Source: Algoriphagus sp. CAU 1675 (GTDB taxonomy: Bacteria > Bacteroidota > Bacteroidia > Cytophagales > Cyclobacteriaceae). Taken from it: 64,000 nucleotides of DNA. Shown here piece after piece: positions 7,563 to 17,895 of this stretch. The notes below the pieces were generated by a model. It was not told the origin of the DNA. It saw nothing but the letters and a program-made list of their open reading frames with translations, and searched no databases. The number at the start of each line of letters is the position of its first letter. The first letter of the stretch is position 1. Location: the NCBI RefSeq assembly GCF_029222925.1, contig NZ_JARHUI010000005.1, forward strand, positions 248,001-312,000, in the 5' to 3' direction. The position numbers and the translations under genes are program-made.

Positions 7563-8810
7563 ATGAAACCAACCATCATCATCGGCGGGGGAATTGTGGG
7601 ACTATTCTCCGCCTATTTCCTTCAAAAAGAAGGGATTGAAGTCACGATCATTGACAGAACGGATATGGCGGAAAATTGCTCCACAGGCAATGCAGGAATG
7701 ATTGTCCCCAGTCACATCATCCCTCTTTCTGCACCCGGAATGATCAGTAAGGGGATTTCCTGGATGTTTTCCTCAAAAAGCCCTTTTTACATCCATCCCC
7801 GTCTGGACTACAAATTGCTTCAATGGTCTTTGTTGTTTTTCAGAGCCGCCAATGAAAAGCAGGTAGCCAAGGCTATTCCTTTTTTGAAAAACCTCGGCCT
7901 TCTGAGCAAATCTCTCTATCTGAATTTCCGTGAAGAACATCCTGAGGTAGCCCTTGCCCTTCAGGAAAAAGGATTGATGATGGTTTATAAGACCGATGCT
8001 GTGGAAAAAGAGGAGGTGGAATTTGCCCATTTGGCCAGAAAATATGGTCTTGAAGCTGAGATACTCAGCCCACAGGATATCCAAAAAGTAGAGCCCAACC
8101 TGGAAGTAAAGGCAAAAGGAGCTGTCTTATTTCCAGGGGATGCACATTTGAATCCAAGCGCTCTTTATAGTTTTCTAAAAACCTATTTGACCGAAAAAGG
8201 GGTGAGATTTCATACCAATACAGAGGTTTTAGGCTTCGAAAAATCAGGAACTAAGGTAACTGCTGTCTTAACGGATCAAGGAAAACTGGAAGCTGAAAAG
8301 GTGCTACTCTGCGGTGGTTCCTGGTCTGGAGAGTTGGCCAAAATGCTAAATTTCTCACTTCCCATGATGGGAGGCAAAGGCTATTCCTTTATTCAGGAAA
8401 ACCAGCCTGAGATCAAGCAGGCAACCATCCTGACAGAAATGAAAGTCGCCGTAAGCCCCTATGGAAATAAAGTCCGTTTTGGAGGCACTTTAGAGATTGC
8501 AGGTACCAACCAAAAAATAAACATGAACAGGGTGAAAGGGATTTTTGAAAGCATCAACCGATACTATCCTGACTTTCAAGCCAAGTTTCCTTCAGAAAAC
8601 CAAATCTGGAAAGGTCTTCGCCCTTGTTCTCCAGATGGACTTCCCTACATCGGGTTTGCTCCAGGATATTCCAACGTTCTAGTAGGCAGTGGGCATGGAA
8701 TGATGGGAGTTTCTCTTGCCCCTGCTACCGGAAAAATCCTGGCAGAACTACACCTACAAAAAGACACCTCTCTCCTAATTTCAGGCTTTGAGGTAGGGAG
8801 ATATGCTTGA
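7563..8810 (+). CDS. FAD-dependent D-amino acid oxidoreductase; probable D-hydroxyproline oxidase/dehydrogenase
   Basis: 415 aa DAO/DadA-type flavoprotein. The N-terminal dinucleotide-binding motif IIGGGIVGLFSA (residues 5-16) is followed by a Glu/Asp-type FAD ribose segment (VTIIDR). The C-terminal end has the family pattern GLRPCSPDGLPYIG and GSGHGMMGVSLAP, which closes the flavin site. In this cluster it should oxidise cis-4-hydroxy-D-proline to 1-pyrroline-4-hydroxy-2-carboxylate, the deaminase substrate. It is a single-chain enzyme, unlike the multi-subunit LhpBEF of pseudomonads, and no electron-transfer subunit is adjacent. Whether electrons go to oxygen or to a quinone cannot be told from the sequence. 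Confidence 0.85.
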   Translation: MKPTIIIGGGIVGLFSAYFLQKEGIEVTIIDRTDMAENCSTGNAGMIVPSHIIPLSAPGMISKGISWMFSSKSPFYIHPRLDYKLLQWSLLFFRAANEKQVAKAIPFLKNLGLLSKSLYLNFREEHPEVALALQEKGLMMVYKTDAVEKEEVEFAHLARKYGLEAEILSPQDIQKVEPNLEVKAKGAVLFPGDAHLNPSALYSFLKTYLTEKGVRFHTNTEVLGFEKSGTKVTAVLTDQGKLEAEKVLLCGGSWSGELAKMLNFSLPMMGGKGYSFIQENQPEIKQATILTEMKVAVSPYGNKVRFGGTLEIAGTNQKINMNRVKGIFESINRYYPDFQAKFPSENQIWKGLRPCSPDGLPYIGFAPGYSNVLVGSGHGMMGVSLAPATGKILAELHLQKDTSLLISGFEVGRYA

Positions 8811-8928
8811 AAAAAGGAAAACTTAAACGGGCAAGTATTTCATTTTAAAAACAACATTCATTTGCCGTCCAAAAAATTCGGCTTTTCTGATTTGGAAAAA
8901 CTAATATTTTTAGAGTAAAATAAATCCA

Positions 8929-9333
8929 ATGAAAGAAACAATAGATAAGGCTTTAGTATTACTGATTATTCGCTTAGGAGCAGGGGGAATGTTGCTAACC
9001 CACGGTATTCCAAAAATCAACCGACTGATGGCGGATGAAATAAAATTTGCTGATCCATTTGGCTTGGGACCTGAAATTTCGCTTGGGCTTGCCACATTTG
9101 CAGAAGTTATTTGTGCTATTCTGGTAATGATCGGCTTCAAGCTACGCCTAGCCACTATTCCCATAATGATCACCATGCTTACAGCCGCTTTCTATGCACA
9201 TTGGGATGACCCTTTCTCAAGAAAAGAACTTCCCTTGATGTTTTTCTTGACATTTTTAGGTCTTCTTGTTTTCGGAGGGGGAAGATTTTCGCTGGATAGT
9301 CTGACCAAAAAAAATAAGTACAATTATAACTAA
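8929..9333 (+). CDS. DoxX family membrane protein
   Basis: 134 aa with about four hydrophobic helices and the DoxX-type start RLGAGGMLLTHGIPK and LGLATFAEVICAILVMIGFK. DoxX/DoxD-like proteins are small integral membrane proteins, some linked to quinone-dependent oxidation, but this subfamily has no settled function. A TATTTTTA box at 8905-8912 (one mismatch to TAnnTTTG) is 16 bp before the ATG. It lies at the end of the hydroxyproline cluster but the 118-bp gap and its own promoter-like box suggest a separate unit. Confidence 0.8.
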   Translation: MKETIDKALVLLIIRLGAGGMLLTHGIPKINRLMADEIKFADPFGLGPEISLGLATFAEVICAILVMIGFKLRLATIPIMITMLTAAFYAHWDDPFSRKELPLMFFLTFLGLLVFGGGRFSLDSLTKKNKYNYN

Positions 9334-9360
9334 AGTGCCCTAGCATCAACTGCAATAAAC

Positions 9361-9398
9361 AAAAAACCACAACCCTTTCGAGTTGTGGTTTCTTTTTG
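9361..9398. terminator. Bidirectional terminator, doxX / atpG
   Basis: AAACCACAAC (9364-9373) pairs with GTTGTGGTTT (9382-9391) around an 8-base loop. On the minus strand the stem is followed by six T (from 9361-9366), ending the atp operon; on the plus strand CTTTTT follows and can end doxX. Confidence 0.85.
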
Positions 9399-9411
9399 AT
9401 TTCTCGTAAGA

Positions 9412-10287
9412 TTATTTACCTCCCAAAGCGTTGGCACCAGCCACAATCTCTAGGATTTCGTTGGTAATGGCCGCCTGACGGGTTCTGTTGTACATCAACC
9501 GCAACTCCTTCAGCAACTCACCGGCATTTTCAGTAGCCTTGTCCATGGCCGTCATTCGGGCACCATGCTCGGAAGCATTGCTTTCCAAGACCGCCTTGTA
9601 GAATTGGATTTTCAAAGAAGTTGGAACCAACTCCTCAATGATATAAGCTCTTGAAGGTTCAAGGATATAATCCGATTCAGCTCCTGATGTTGTCTCTTCG
9701 TTTTCTTCCTTTGCCATAGGTAAGAACTGTTCAGTTCTCACAATCTGGGTTGCTACGTTCTTGAACTCATTGAACACCAAAACCACCTGATCAAATTCAC
9801 CTGCTACAAAAGCATTCATAGCATACTCGGCAGCAGCTCTGGCAGTATCGAAATTCAAATCGGAGAAAATCTGATAGAAATCGGAAACAAGAGCAAAATC
9901 ACGCTTTTTGAAAGCTTCAAAAGCTTTCTTTCCTACAGGAAGAATAGTGATTTCTTTTCCTGCAAACTGCTCGGATACGGCCTGGTTAACAGCCTTGATA
10001 ATATTGGAGTTGAAAGCACCGCAAAGCCCTTTATCAGAAGTAACAGGGATAATCAAAACCTTATTGACTTCGCGCTTTTCGGCGAAAACAATATCAGCTG
10101 CTCCCTCAGATGCCGCAGAAACATTGTTCAGGATCTGAGTAAGTTTTTGAGAGTAAGGACGCATCTGAATGATCTTGTCCTGTGCTCTTCTGAGCTTGGC
10201 GGCGGACACCATTTTCATGGCTTTCGTAATCTGCTGAGTGGAGACTACTGATGTGATCCGTTGCTTTACTTCCTTAAGGTTAGCCAT
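9412..10287 (-). CDS. atpG: F1 ATP synthase gamma subunit
   Basis: 291 aa rotor shaft of the F1 motor. The N-terminal helix is diagnostic (MANLKEVKQRI, then QITKAMKMVSAAKLRRAQ), as is the C-terminal helix with AMDKATENAGELL and YNRTRQAAITNEILEIV. The central Rossmann-like domain has VTSDKGLCGAFN. Typical length. Last gene of the operon, 64 bp after atpA, with a hairpin in that gap and a strong terminator after it. The beta and epsilon genes (atpD, atpC), which follow gamma in proteobacteria, are absent here and must lie elsewhere, as is usual for Bacteroidota. Confidence 0.97.
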   Translation of the reverse strand: MANLKEVKQRITSVVSTQQITKAMKMVSAAKLRRAQDKIIQMRPYSQKLTQILNNVSAASEGAADIVFAEKREVNKVLIIPVTSDKGLCGAFNSNIIKAVNQAVSEQFAGKEITILPVGKKAFEAFKKRDFALVSDFYQIFSDLNFDTARAAAEYAMNAFVAGEFDQVVLVFNEFKNVATQIVRTEQFLPMAKEENEETTSGAESDYILEPSRAYIIEELVPTSLKIQFYKAVLESNASEHGARMTAMDKATENAGELLKELRLMYNRTRQAAITNEILEIVAGANALGGK

Positions 10288-10317
10288 TTTGCTTTCTTAG
10301 TACTTGCGTATAGATAC

Positions 10318-10339
10318 CCGGAAGGCTTTCACCTTCCGG
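10318..10339 (-). other. Intercistronic hairpin between atpA and atpG
   Basis: CCGGAAGG (10318-10325) and CCTTCCGG (10332-10339) form a perfect 8-bp GC-rich stem with a 6-base loop, 12 bp beyond the atpA stop. No T-run follows on the minus strand, so it is not a classic terminator. It could protect the 3' end of the alpha-subunit message or lower gamma expression. Confidence 0.6.
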
Positions 10340-10351
10340 AATTCAATTCAA

Positions 10352-11929
10352 TTAGTTAGCGAATTTTGGAGCTAGTTCAGCTGCTGCTTTCTTCAAGATC
10401 TCACCCGCACCGTCGATATCTCCTTTCAAGATCAACTGCAAAGCCTCTGGATAAGAAGTCTCCAGCAAAGTGTAGAATTCTTTCTCGAATGCTCTTGCCT
10501 TTTCTACAGGAACGGAATCCATCAAACCTTTTGTAGAGGCATAAATAATAGCTACCTGATTGGCAACAGAAACTGGAGAGTACTGAGCTTGTTTCAGAAT
10601 TTCCTGGTTTCTTCTACCTCTTTCGATGGTTCTTTTTGTAGTTGCATCTAAGTCAGATCCGAACTTCGCAAAAGCTTCCAATTCACGGAACTGAGCCTGA
10701 TCCAATTTCAAGGTACCAGCTACTTTCTTCATGGATTTGATCTGCGCATTACCACCTACACGGGAAACGGAGATACCCACGTTGATCGCTGGACGGATAC
10801 CAGAGTTAAACAAGTTTGTTTCCAAGAAGATCTGACCGTCAGTAATGGAGATTACGTTAGTCGGAATATAAGCAGAAACGTCACCAGCCTGAGTTTCGAT
10901 AATTGGAAGTGCAGTCAAAGAACCTCCACCTTTCACCAAAGGACGGATAGACTCAGGAAGGTCATTCATCTGCTGCGCAATTGCATCAGACTTATTGATC
11001 TTCGCAGCTCTTTCCAACAATCTTGAGTGAAGGTAGAACACGTCACCAGGATAAGCTTCACGTCCCGGAGGTCTTCTTAGCAATAGGGAAACTTCACGAT
11101 AAGCAACAGCTTGCTTAGAAAGATCATCATAAACCACCAAAGCAGGACGTCCGGTGTCACGGAAGAATTCTCCGATAGCTGCACCGGTAAACGGAGCAAA
11201 GAACTGCATTGGAGCTGGATCAGAAGCAGCTGCAGAAACTACTACTGTATAAGGAAGGGCTCCGCCTTTTTCCAAAGCTGCTACCACACCGGCAACAGTG
11301 GAAGCCTTCTGCCCTACAGCAACGTAGATACAGAATACTGGCTCGCCTTTGTCATAAAATTCTTTCTGGTTGAGGATGGTATCGATTACTACCGCAGTCT
11401 TACCTGTCTGACGGTCACCGATTACCAATTCCCGCTGGCCTCTACCAATTGGAATCATTGCATCAATTGATTTGATACCAGTTTGAAGAGGTTCAGTTAC
11501 AGGCTGTCTGTAGATTACACCAGGTGCTTTACGCTCCAAAGGCATTTCGTACAAGTCGCCGGAGATAGGACCTTTTCCGTCGATTGGGTTACCCAAGGTA
11601 TCCACTACGCGGCCCAACATTCCTTCACCAACCTGAATGGAAGCAATCTTTTTTGTTCTTTTTACTGTATCTCCTTCCTTGATTTCTTTGGAATCACCAA
11701 AGAGTACAGCACCTACATTATCTTCCTCAAGGTTCAGTACCATTGCTTTCAGACCATTGTCGAATTCCAGCAATTCCCCGGCCTGAGCCTTAGAAAGTCC
11801 AAAGATACGAGCTACACCGTCCCCCACTTGGAGAACCGTTCCAACTTCTTCAAGTTCGGCCTCTGTTCTGGCTCCTGAGAGTTGCTCTCTTAAGATCGCC
11901 GAAACCTCATCTGGTCTTACTTCTGCCAT
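10352..11929 (-). CDS. atpA: F1 ATP synthase alpha subunit
   Basis: 525 aa, with the N-terminal beta-barrel ([19 protein letters not shown]), nucleotide-binding domain with the P-loop [10 protein letters not shown] at about 170-179, and the signature [10 protein letters not shown] near residue 375. It forms the non-catalytic nucleotide sites of the alpha3beta3 hexamer. Length is slightly above the usual 500-515 aa. It follows atpH by 25 bp on the minus strand and is followed by a hairpin and atpG. Cytoplasmic, peripheral to the membrane. Confidence 0.98.
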   Translation of the reverse strand: MAEVRPDEVSAILREQLSGARTEAELEEVGTVLQVGDGVARIFGLSKAQAGELLEFDNGLKAMVLNLEEDNVGAVLFGDSKEIKEGDTVKRTKKIASIQVGEGMLGRVVDTLGNPIDGKGPISGDLYEMPLERKAPGVIYRQPVTEPLQTGIKSIDAMIPIGRGQRELVIGDRQTGKTAVVIDTILNQKEFYDKGEPVFCIYVAVGQKASTVAGVVAALEKGGALPYTVVVSAAASDPAPMQFFAPFTGAAIGEFFRDTGRPALVVYDDLSKQAVAYREVSLLLRRPPGREAYPGDVFYLHSRLLERAAKINKSDAIAQQMNDLPESIRPLVKGGGSLTALPIIETQAGDVSAYIPTNVISITDGQIFLETNLFNSGIRPAINVGISVSRVGGNAQIKSMKKVAGTLKLDQAQFRELEAFAKFGSDLDATTKRTIERGRRNQEILKQAQYSPVSVANQVAIIYASTKGLMDSVPVEKARAFEKEFYTLLETSYPEALQLILKGDIDGAGEILKKAAAELAPKFAN

Positions 11930-11954
11930 GATAGAATTTATTAATGCTTTTTGA

Positions 11955-12515
11955 TTAGATTTTACTTTCGTAGTGATTTTGGCTAAACTGGTTTTTCAAG
12001 ATTCTCAGTTTACCACTTAGAGACTCGTCCAACTGACGGTCATTTACTTTGAGAACATATCCACCGATCAATTCTGGGCTGATTTTCTCCACCAATTGAA
12101 CAGTCTTACGTCCCGAAATCTGCTTAACTACCTCAACAAATTCATTTCTCAACTTCTCATCAATCGGGAAGGTAGTAGTCAATTCGGCTACCTGAATGGA
12201 TTTGTGTTGGTTATATTGATTGACAAATTCTTTGGCAACATCCAAAAGAATTTCCTCTCTGTTTTTACGGGATACGATGTCCAAAAAGCCCAAAGTGATT
12301 TCCTGAGCAGATGACTGCATCAAGGCTTTCAACACAGCAAGCTTTTTGTCGGACTTTACCACTGGATTTTTGAGCAAAAGCTCCAATTCCCGATTTTCTG
12401 AACCTATCTTAGAAAGCTTCTGAAAATCGGCGAATACCTCCTCCAACTTTCCCATATCGATGGAAAGCTCTAGAATAGATTTGGCATACCGGGATGCTAC
12501 TCTATGGTTTGACAT
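11955..12515 (-). CDS. atpH: F1 ATP synthase delta subunit (OSCP)
   Basis: 186 aa peripheral-stalk protein that joins subunit b to the top of the alpha3beta3 head. The start [18 protein letters not shown] and the C-terminal [19 protein letters not shown] are the delta/OSCP signatures. Typical length. It starts 10 bp after atpF and is followed 25 bp later by atpA, in the conserved order B-E-F-H-A-G. Confidence 0.95.
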   Translation of the reverse strand: MSNHRVASRYAKSILELSIDMGKLEEVFADFQKLSKIGSENRELELLLKNPVVKSDKKLAVLKALMQSSAQEITLGFLDIVSRKNREEILLDVAKEFVNQYNQHKSIQVAELTTTFPIDEKLRNEFVEVVKQISGRKTVQLVEKISPELIGGYVLKVNDRQLDESLSGKLRILKNQFSQNHYESKI

Positions 12516-12525
12516 GGGAGGTTTA

Positions 12526-13020
12526 TCAGTTTAACTTAAGGTCCTTCACAAATTCATCAACCAGCTCTTTCTGAGCCTTATCGTCTGACAAATTCTTTCT
12601 AAGCAATTTTTCAGCTACTTCAAGAGTCAGAACAGCAACTTGGGTTTTTACTTCGGCCAAAGCAGCTTTCTTCTCAGTCTCGATCACTGCCTTTGCATTC
12701 TCGATCAACTGGGCTCCTTGTTTTCCAGCTTCTTCCTTGGCTTCCTCGATCATTTTGTTGGATGCTTCCTGAGCTTTAGCCAAAATAGCATCTCTTTCCA
12801 ATCTTGCTTCAGCCAAAAGCTTTTCATTTTCAGCCTTCAAATTAGCCATTTCGTTTCTGGCTAATTCAGCAGATTTCAATGCGTTTTCGATGCTTGACTC
12901 TCTTTCTTCCAAAGCTGCGAGCATTGGCTTCCAAGCAAACTTAACCAGGATAAACAACAAGGCCAAGAAGCCAAATAATTGCCAGAAAATCAGGCCGGAA
13001 CTAGGTGAAATCAGATCCAT
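12526..13020 (-). CDS. atpF: F0 ATP synthase b subunit
   Basis: 164 aa. One N-terminal membrane helix (about residues 10-29, FWQLFGFLALLFILVKFAW) is followed by the signature KPMLAALEERESSIENALKS and a long charged coiled coil that forms the peripheral stalk. There is a single b gene and no b' copy, so a b2 homodimer is expected. It is separated from atpE by 75 bp, the widest gap inside the operon after atpZ, and that gap contains a perfect 10-bp hairpin. Confidence 0.96.
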   Translation of the reverse strand: MDLISPSSGLIFWQLFGFLALLFILVKFAWKPMLAALEERESSIENALKSAELARNEMANLKAENEKLLAEARLERDAILAKAQEASNKMIEEAKEEAGKQGAQLIENAKAVIETEKKAALAEVKTQVAVLTLEVAEKLLRKNLSDDKAQKELVDEFVKDLKLN

Positions 13021-13058
13021 GATGTATTGTGTATAATTTCGGTTTTGTTCAATAAAGG

Positions 13059-13083
13059 AGGGATTGGCCTAGCGCCAATCCCT
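13059..13083 (-). other. Intercistronic hairpin between atpE and atpF
   Basis: AGGGATTGGC (13059-13068) and GCCAATCCCT (13074-13083) form a perfect 10-bp stem with a 5-base loop, 12 bp after the atpE stop. It lacks a following T-run on the minus strand. It sits just after the gene for the most abundant subunit, c, so a role in mRNA 3'-end protection or partial attenuation is plausible. Confidence 0.65.
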
Positions 13084-13095
13084 GTTCTTTTGTTC

Positions 13096-14438
<1,343 letters not shown>

Positions 14439-14457
14439 CAACTCGTTTTTTTGAGGG

Positions 14458-14841
14458 CTACTTCGAAATCGGGCGCAAGTTAGACATAAAGGAGTATATA
14501 TCAAAAACCATATAGATCAAAAAAATGATAAAGAAATCAGCTATAAACAAAATAATATTTTCCATACCCCCTAATACAAGCACTGTAATGAAAGCTAATG
14601 AGGCCAAAATTCTAACAATCATACCTAAAAGCTTGACTTGCAGGAAATTTTCTGGAGATTTCTTATAGAGCCACAAAGTGACAAAACCTACCCCATAAGA
14701 CATGATTGCGAGGAAACTAAGTATGGCCCAGATCTTTTCATGAACGGTCTGAGGCAAAAGATTCTGAAGTCCGTAAACCAACAGCACAATCACTCCGGTA
14801 AGCAGCAGAAATTTAAAATGGAAATTTTTGGTCAGCTTCAT
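14458..14841 (-). CDS. Four-helix membrane protein of the atp operon
   Basis: 127 aa with four predicted membrane helices (about 10-27, 38-58, 66-90, 93-113). It lies between atpZ and atpB, where many bacteria have a small AtpI-type protein involved in c-ring assembly or cation handling, but no AtpI signature can be recognised, so only this positional hint is offered. It ends 19 bp before the atpB start, so cotranscription is very likely. Length and topology resemble the AtpI/UncI group. Confidence 0.7.
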   Translation of the reverse strand: MKLTKNFHFKFLLLTGVIVLLVYGLQNLLPQTVHEKIWAILSFLAIMSYGVGFVTLWLYKKSPENFLQVKLLGMIVRILASLAFITVLVLGGMENIILFIADFFIIFLIYMVFDIYSFMSNLRPISK

Positions 14842-14886
14842 AGTCAGGAAATTGACTGCAAAATTACCTTAATTTTTGAAAAGGGC

Positions 14887-15120
14887 CTATTCATCCTCCT
14901 GCATGGATTTCCAGAGTTGATAAAAAGCCAGAACAATGGACAAAAAACAAAACAATAAGAGCCACAAGGGGAACTTCATCTCACTCTTCTGCTGTATCCA
15001 CCAACCCAAAAATGTCCCCGCTCCTATCACAGCAAACAATTGAAAAGACAAGCCCAGGTATTTGACAAACGCTGGAGGACCGGATTTTTGTTGTTTCCTC
15101 TCGGGAATTTTCTCGCTCAT
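14887..15120 (-). CDS. AtpZ/AtpI family protein
   Basis: 77 aa with two membrane helices. The first contains the family pattern KYLGLSFQLFAVIGAGTFLG followed by WW, the second is FPLWLLLFCFLSIVLAFYQLW. AtpZ/AtpI proteins accompany ATP synthase operons and help c-ring assembly or divalent cation transport. First gene of the operon; its start is 144 bp from the divergent sprE gene, with a TATTTTGGTA promoter-like box 26 bp upstream on its own strand. Confidence 0.85.
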   Translation of the reverse strand: MSEKIPERKQQKSGPPAFVKYLGLSFQLFAVIGAGTFLGWWIQQKSEMKFPLWLLLFCFLSIVLAFYQLWKSMQEDE

Positions 15121-15145
15121 CGGAAAGTGGAAGTTTTCTTAAAAT

Positions 15146-15242
15146 TACCAAAATACGAGGGAGAATTCCCCGGAAATTCAATTTTGAAAATAATACATCC
15201 TATTATTCGTTCGCTAAGTACACCAAATCCCCTATTTTGGTA
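15146..15242. promoter_or_regulatory. Divergent promoter region with mirrored TATTTTGGTA boxes
   Basis: TACCAAAATA at 15146-15155 (reads TATTTTGGTA on the minus strand, toward atpZ) and TATTTTGGTA at 15233-15242 (toward sprE) are a perfect 10-bp inverted pair. Each ends 22-25 bp before the start codon of its own gene. TATTTTGG is one base off the TAnnTTTG consensus, so these may be the two -7 elements, or a shared regulator site. Confidence 0.45.
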
Positions 15243-15264
15243 TTGAAATTGGGCAAATCCACTC

Positions 15265-17895
15265 ATGAGCAAATTTTCAAGACTTTCGCTGGTCATCTTA
15301 TTTTTAGCAGGAGCCTGTTCCTCTGAACGCAACACCTTCACAAACCGGGCATTTCACAACCTCACCTCCCACTACAATGCTTATTATTTGGCGGATGTCA
15401 AAATCAAGGAGGTAGAAGCTGAAGTCAAAAAGAATTTCAAGGAGGACTACACACAAATACTTCCCGTCTTCATTCCATATGACTCCTCGACCATTCAGGC
15501 CAATTCGGAAAAGCTACAATCTGCCCGAGAATTAGCATCTAAAGCCATAGAATGGCACCGAATTTCGAAATGGGTAGATGACAGCTATTTTCTATTAGGA
15601 AAAATCGATTACCTGCAATCCCATTTCGACGATGCCCAGAACACCTTTAAATATGTTAATGTCAACAGCAAGGACAAGGAACTCAGGCATCAGGCTTTAG
15701 TAAGCCTTTTGAAACTATATGTGGATTTGGGCGAATTCGAAAAAGCCAACTTTACCATCGATTACTTATCCAAGGAAAGCGGGATCAGCGATGAGAACCG
15801 ATATGAACTGTATAGAACCTTGGCCTATTACTATGAAAACAGAGCGGACCGCAGCGGAGTCATAGGCGCATTGGACAAGGCAATAGAATACAGTAAAGAT
15901 GCCAAAGAAGCCTCTCGAATCAATTTTATCTTGGCCCAAAGATATCAAAGAGAAGGACTGGATGCTTTGGCATATGATTTTTACAAAAAAGCTCAAGAGG
16001 GAAACCCTCCCTATGAACGCAGCTTTTATGCCCAGTTATATGCCCAGCAAGTGGCAGAGCTCAACGCTTCAAAAGACCTGAGAAAGGTTCGAAACTATTA
16101 CGAAGACCTTTACAAGGATCCTAAAAACAAGGACCTAAAAGATGTAGTCGTATACGAAAGGGCCCTGTTCGAAGAAAAACAGGGGGACCTTCCGCTTACC
16201 TTGGATCTCCTTCATCAGGCAGCCAAAGAGCCCGGCAGTAATCCAAGACTTAAAGGCTACATCTACCAAAAACTCGCACAAATCAACCTGAATGAATTTC
16301 AGGACTACCGGGCTACCAAATATTACCTCGACAGTGCCTTGACCTTTATAAAGGAAGATGATCCGGTAGCTCTAGAGATTGCTGATCAAAAAACCACATT
16401 GGACCAGTTTGTTTTTCATTTTGAGCGAATCCAGGCCAATGACAGCCTGCTCAGACTAAGTAAATTATCAAAAGAGGAGCAGGAATTGGTAGCGATGAAT
16501 TTTATCGAGGCTGAGGAGGAAAGGTTACTTGAAGAAGCCCGGGCCAAAGAAAAACCAAAAAGCAGCAGTATTTTCGACAACCTCCTAGCATTTTCAGACA
16601 GGGGAAGCGGTTCTTCCTTTTATTTTGACAACGCGATGGCCATGCAGCAAGGCTCGATTGATTTTTACCGCACCTGGGGCAACAGACCTCTTCAGGACAA
16701 TTGGAGAAGAAGTGCCGTTCTTTTCCAAAACCAAACCCTAACTCCTGAAGAAACAGAGTCTGATTCCACCGCTTTGGAAGAAGAAAACAATCCTTTGAAT
16801 CAGTTGCCGAGTCTGGAAAGCCTATTGGCAAATATCCCAAGATCTCCGGAGGCCCTAAACGGCATCAACCTGGAACTGGAAGAATCTTATTTTGAGTTGG
16901 GCAAGCTGCTGTACTTTGAGCTGAAAGAAACAGAGCAAAGCATAGATAACCTTGAGACTTTGGTACGGGAGTATCCAAACAGCAACAAAAAACCAGAAGC
17001 CTATTATCTACTTTATCTGGGGCAAAAAGAGTTGAATGGGAATTTTCAACAATATGTGGGAAGATTAAACAGTGAATTCCCGGAGTCGAGGTATACATTC
17101 TCAGTCAATAACCCTGACGCCGCCTCCGGAAACCTGGCCTATTTGGAGTCCTCCAAAAATTATGAAAAAGCATACAATGACTATTATGGAGGTAATTATA
17201 CTGCTGCAAGACAGCTAATCAAGACTACATTGGAACAATTCCCCCTGACCCGCAATACAGAACGATTGTTGTTGCTGGATATCATGATCACGGGAAAAAC
17301 GGAAGCCAAAACCAAGTACAGGGAAAGACTGGAGACCTATATTGAAAATTCAAAAGATGAGGCCTTGGTGGAATTGGCAAGGAATATGCTGATGCCCCTG
17401 TTGTCTCAGGAAGAATTGGCAAACCTGAATCCGCAACAATCTCCAGCAACTGATTCAACAGCGGTCCAGAAACCAATTACGGATTCGACTGCAGTCAGAG
17501 TGCCTTTAATAGACTCTCCATTCAAATTGGATGAAAGTCAGACTCATATTGTTGTTTTGCATATGACTCCGGACCAGTCCGCAGCCGCACAGGGATTAGT
17601 AGGGGCATTGGAAAGTTTCCACACCAGGAATTTCTCCAATGCTAGACTTAGGACAGGAAACATGAACATGAACAGGGAGACGGCAATCTTCATAATCAGT
17701 CCATTTAACAATGCCGAAAAGGCCAGAGAATATTATAATAAGTTTATGGAAGAGTTCGAGTCCGATAGCCTTCCGGAAGAAGTGAAAAAGAATGCATTCT
17801 TTATCTCTATAGAAAACTTCCAGGTACTAAACCGAACCAAAAACATTGAAGAATACAGAGCCTTCTTTGAGGCTAATTTGAAAACGAATGAGTAA
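15265..17895 (+). CDS. sprE: Type IX secretion/gliding lipoprotein SprE (PorW)
   Basis: 876 aa. The N-terminus is a lipoprotein signal with lipobox LAGAC (Cys18), followed by the SprE/PorW hallmark NTFTNRAFHNLTSHYNAYY. Most of the protein is TPR-like helical repeats (about 60-400 and 540-700) with a low-complexity linker near 490-520. SprE/PorW is needed for T9SS secretion and gliding and is thought to link the PorKN rings to other T9SS parts. It is not next to gldKLMN here. The 3' end overlaps the PBP gene by 8 bp (ATGAGTAA), so translational coupling is likely. Confidence 0.9.
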   Translation: MSKFSRLSLVILFLAGACSSERNTFTNRAFHNLTSHYNAYYLADVKIKEVEAEVKKNFKEDYTQILPVFIPYDSSTIQANSEKLQSARELASKAIEWHRISKWVDDSYFLLGKIDYLQSHFDDAQNTFKYVNVNSKDKELRHQALVSLLKLYVDLGEFEKANFTIDYLSKESGISDENRYELYRTLAYYYENRADRSGVIGALDKAIEYSKDAKEASRINFILAQRYQREGLDALAYDFYKKAQEGNPPYERSFYAQLYAQQVAELNASKDLRKVRNYYEDLYKDPKNKDLKDVVVYERALFEEKQGDLPLTLDLLHQAAKEPGSNPRLKGYIYQKLAQINLNEFQDYRATKYYLDSALTFIKEDDPVALEIADQKTTLDQFVFHFERIQANDSLLRLSKLSKEEQELVAMNFIEAEEERLLEEARAKEKPKSSSIFDNLLAFSDRGSGSSFYFDNAMAMQQGSIDFYRTWGNRPLQDNWRRSAVLFQNQTLTPEETESDSTALEEENNPLNQLPSLESLLANIPRSPEALNGINLELEESYFELGKLLYFELKETEQSIDNLETLVREYPNSNKKPEAYYLLYLGQKELNGNFQQYVGRLNSEFPESRYTFSVNNPDAASGNLAYLESSKNYEKAYNDYYGGNYTAARQLIKTTLEQFPLTRNTERLLLLDIMITGKTEAKTKYRERLETYIENSKDEALVELARNMLMPLLSQEELANLNPQQSPATDSTAVQKPITDSTAVRVPLIDSPFKLDESQTHIVVLHMTPDQSAAAQGLVGALESFHTRNFSNARLRTGNMNMNRETAIFIISPFNNAEKAREYYNKFMEEFESDSLPEEVKKNAFFISIENFQVLNRTKNIEEYRAFFEANLKTNE

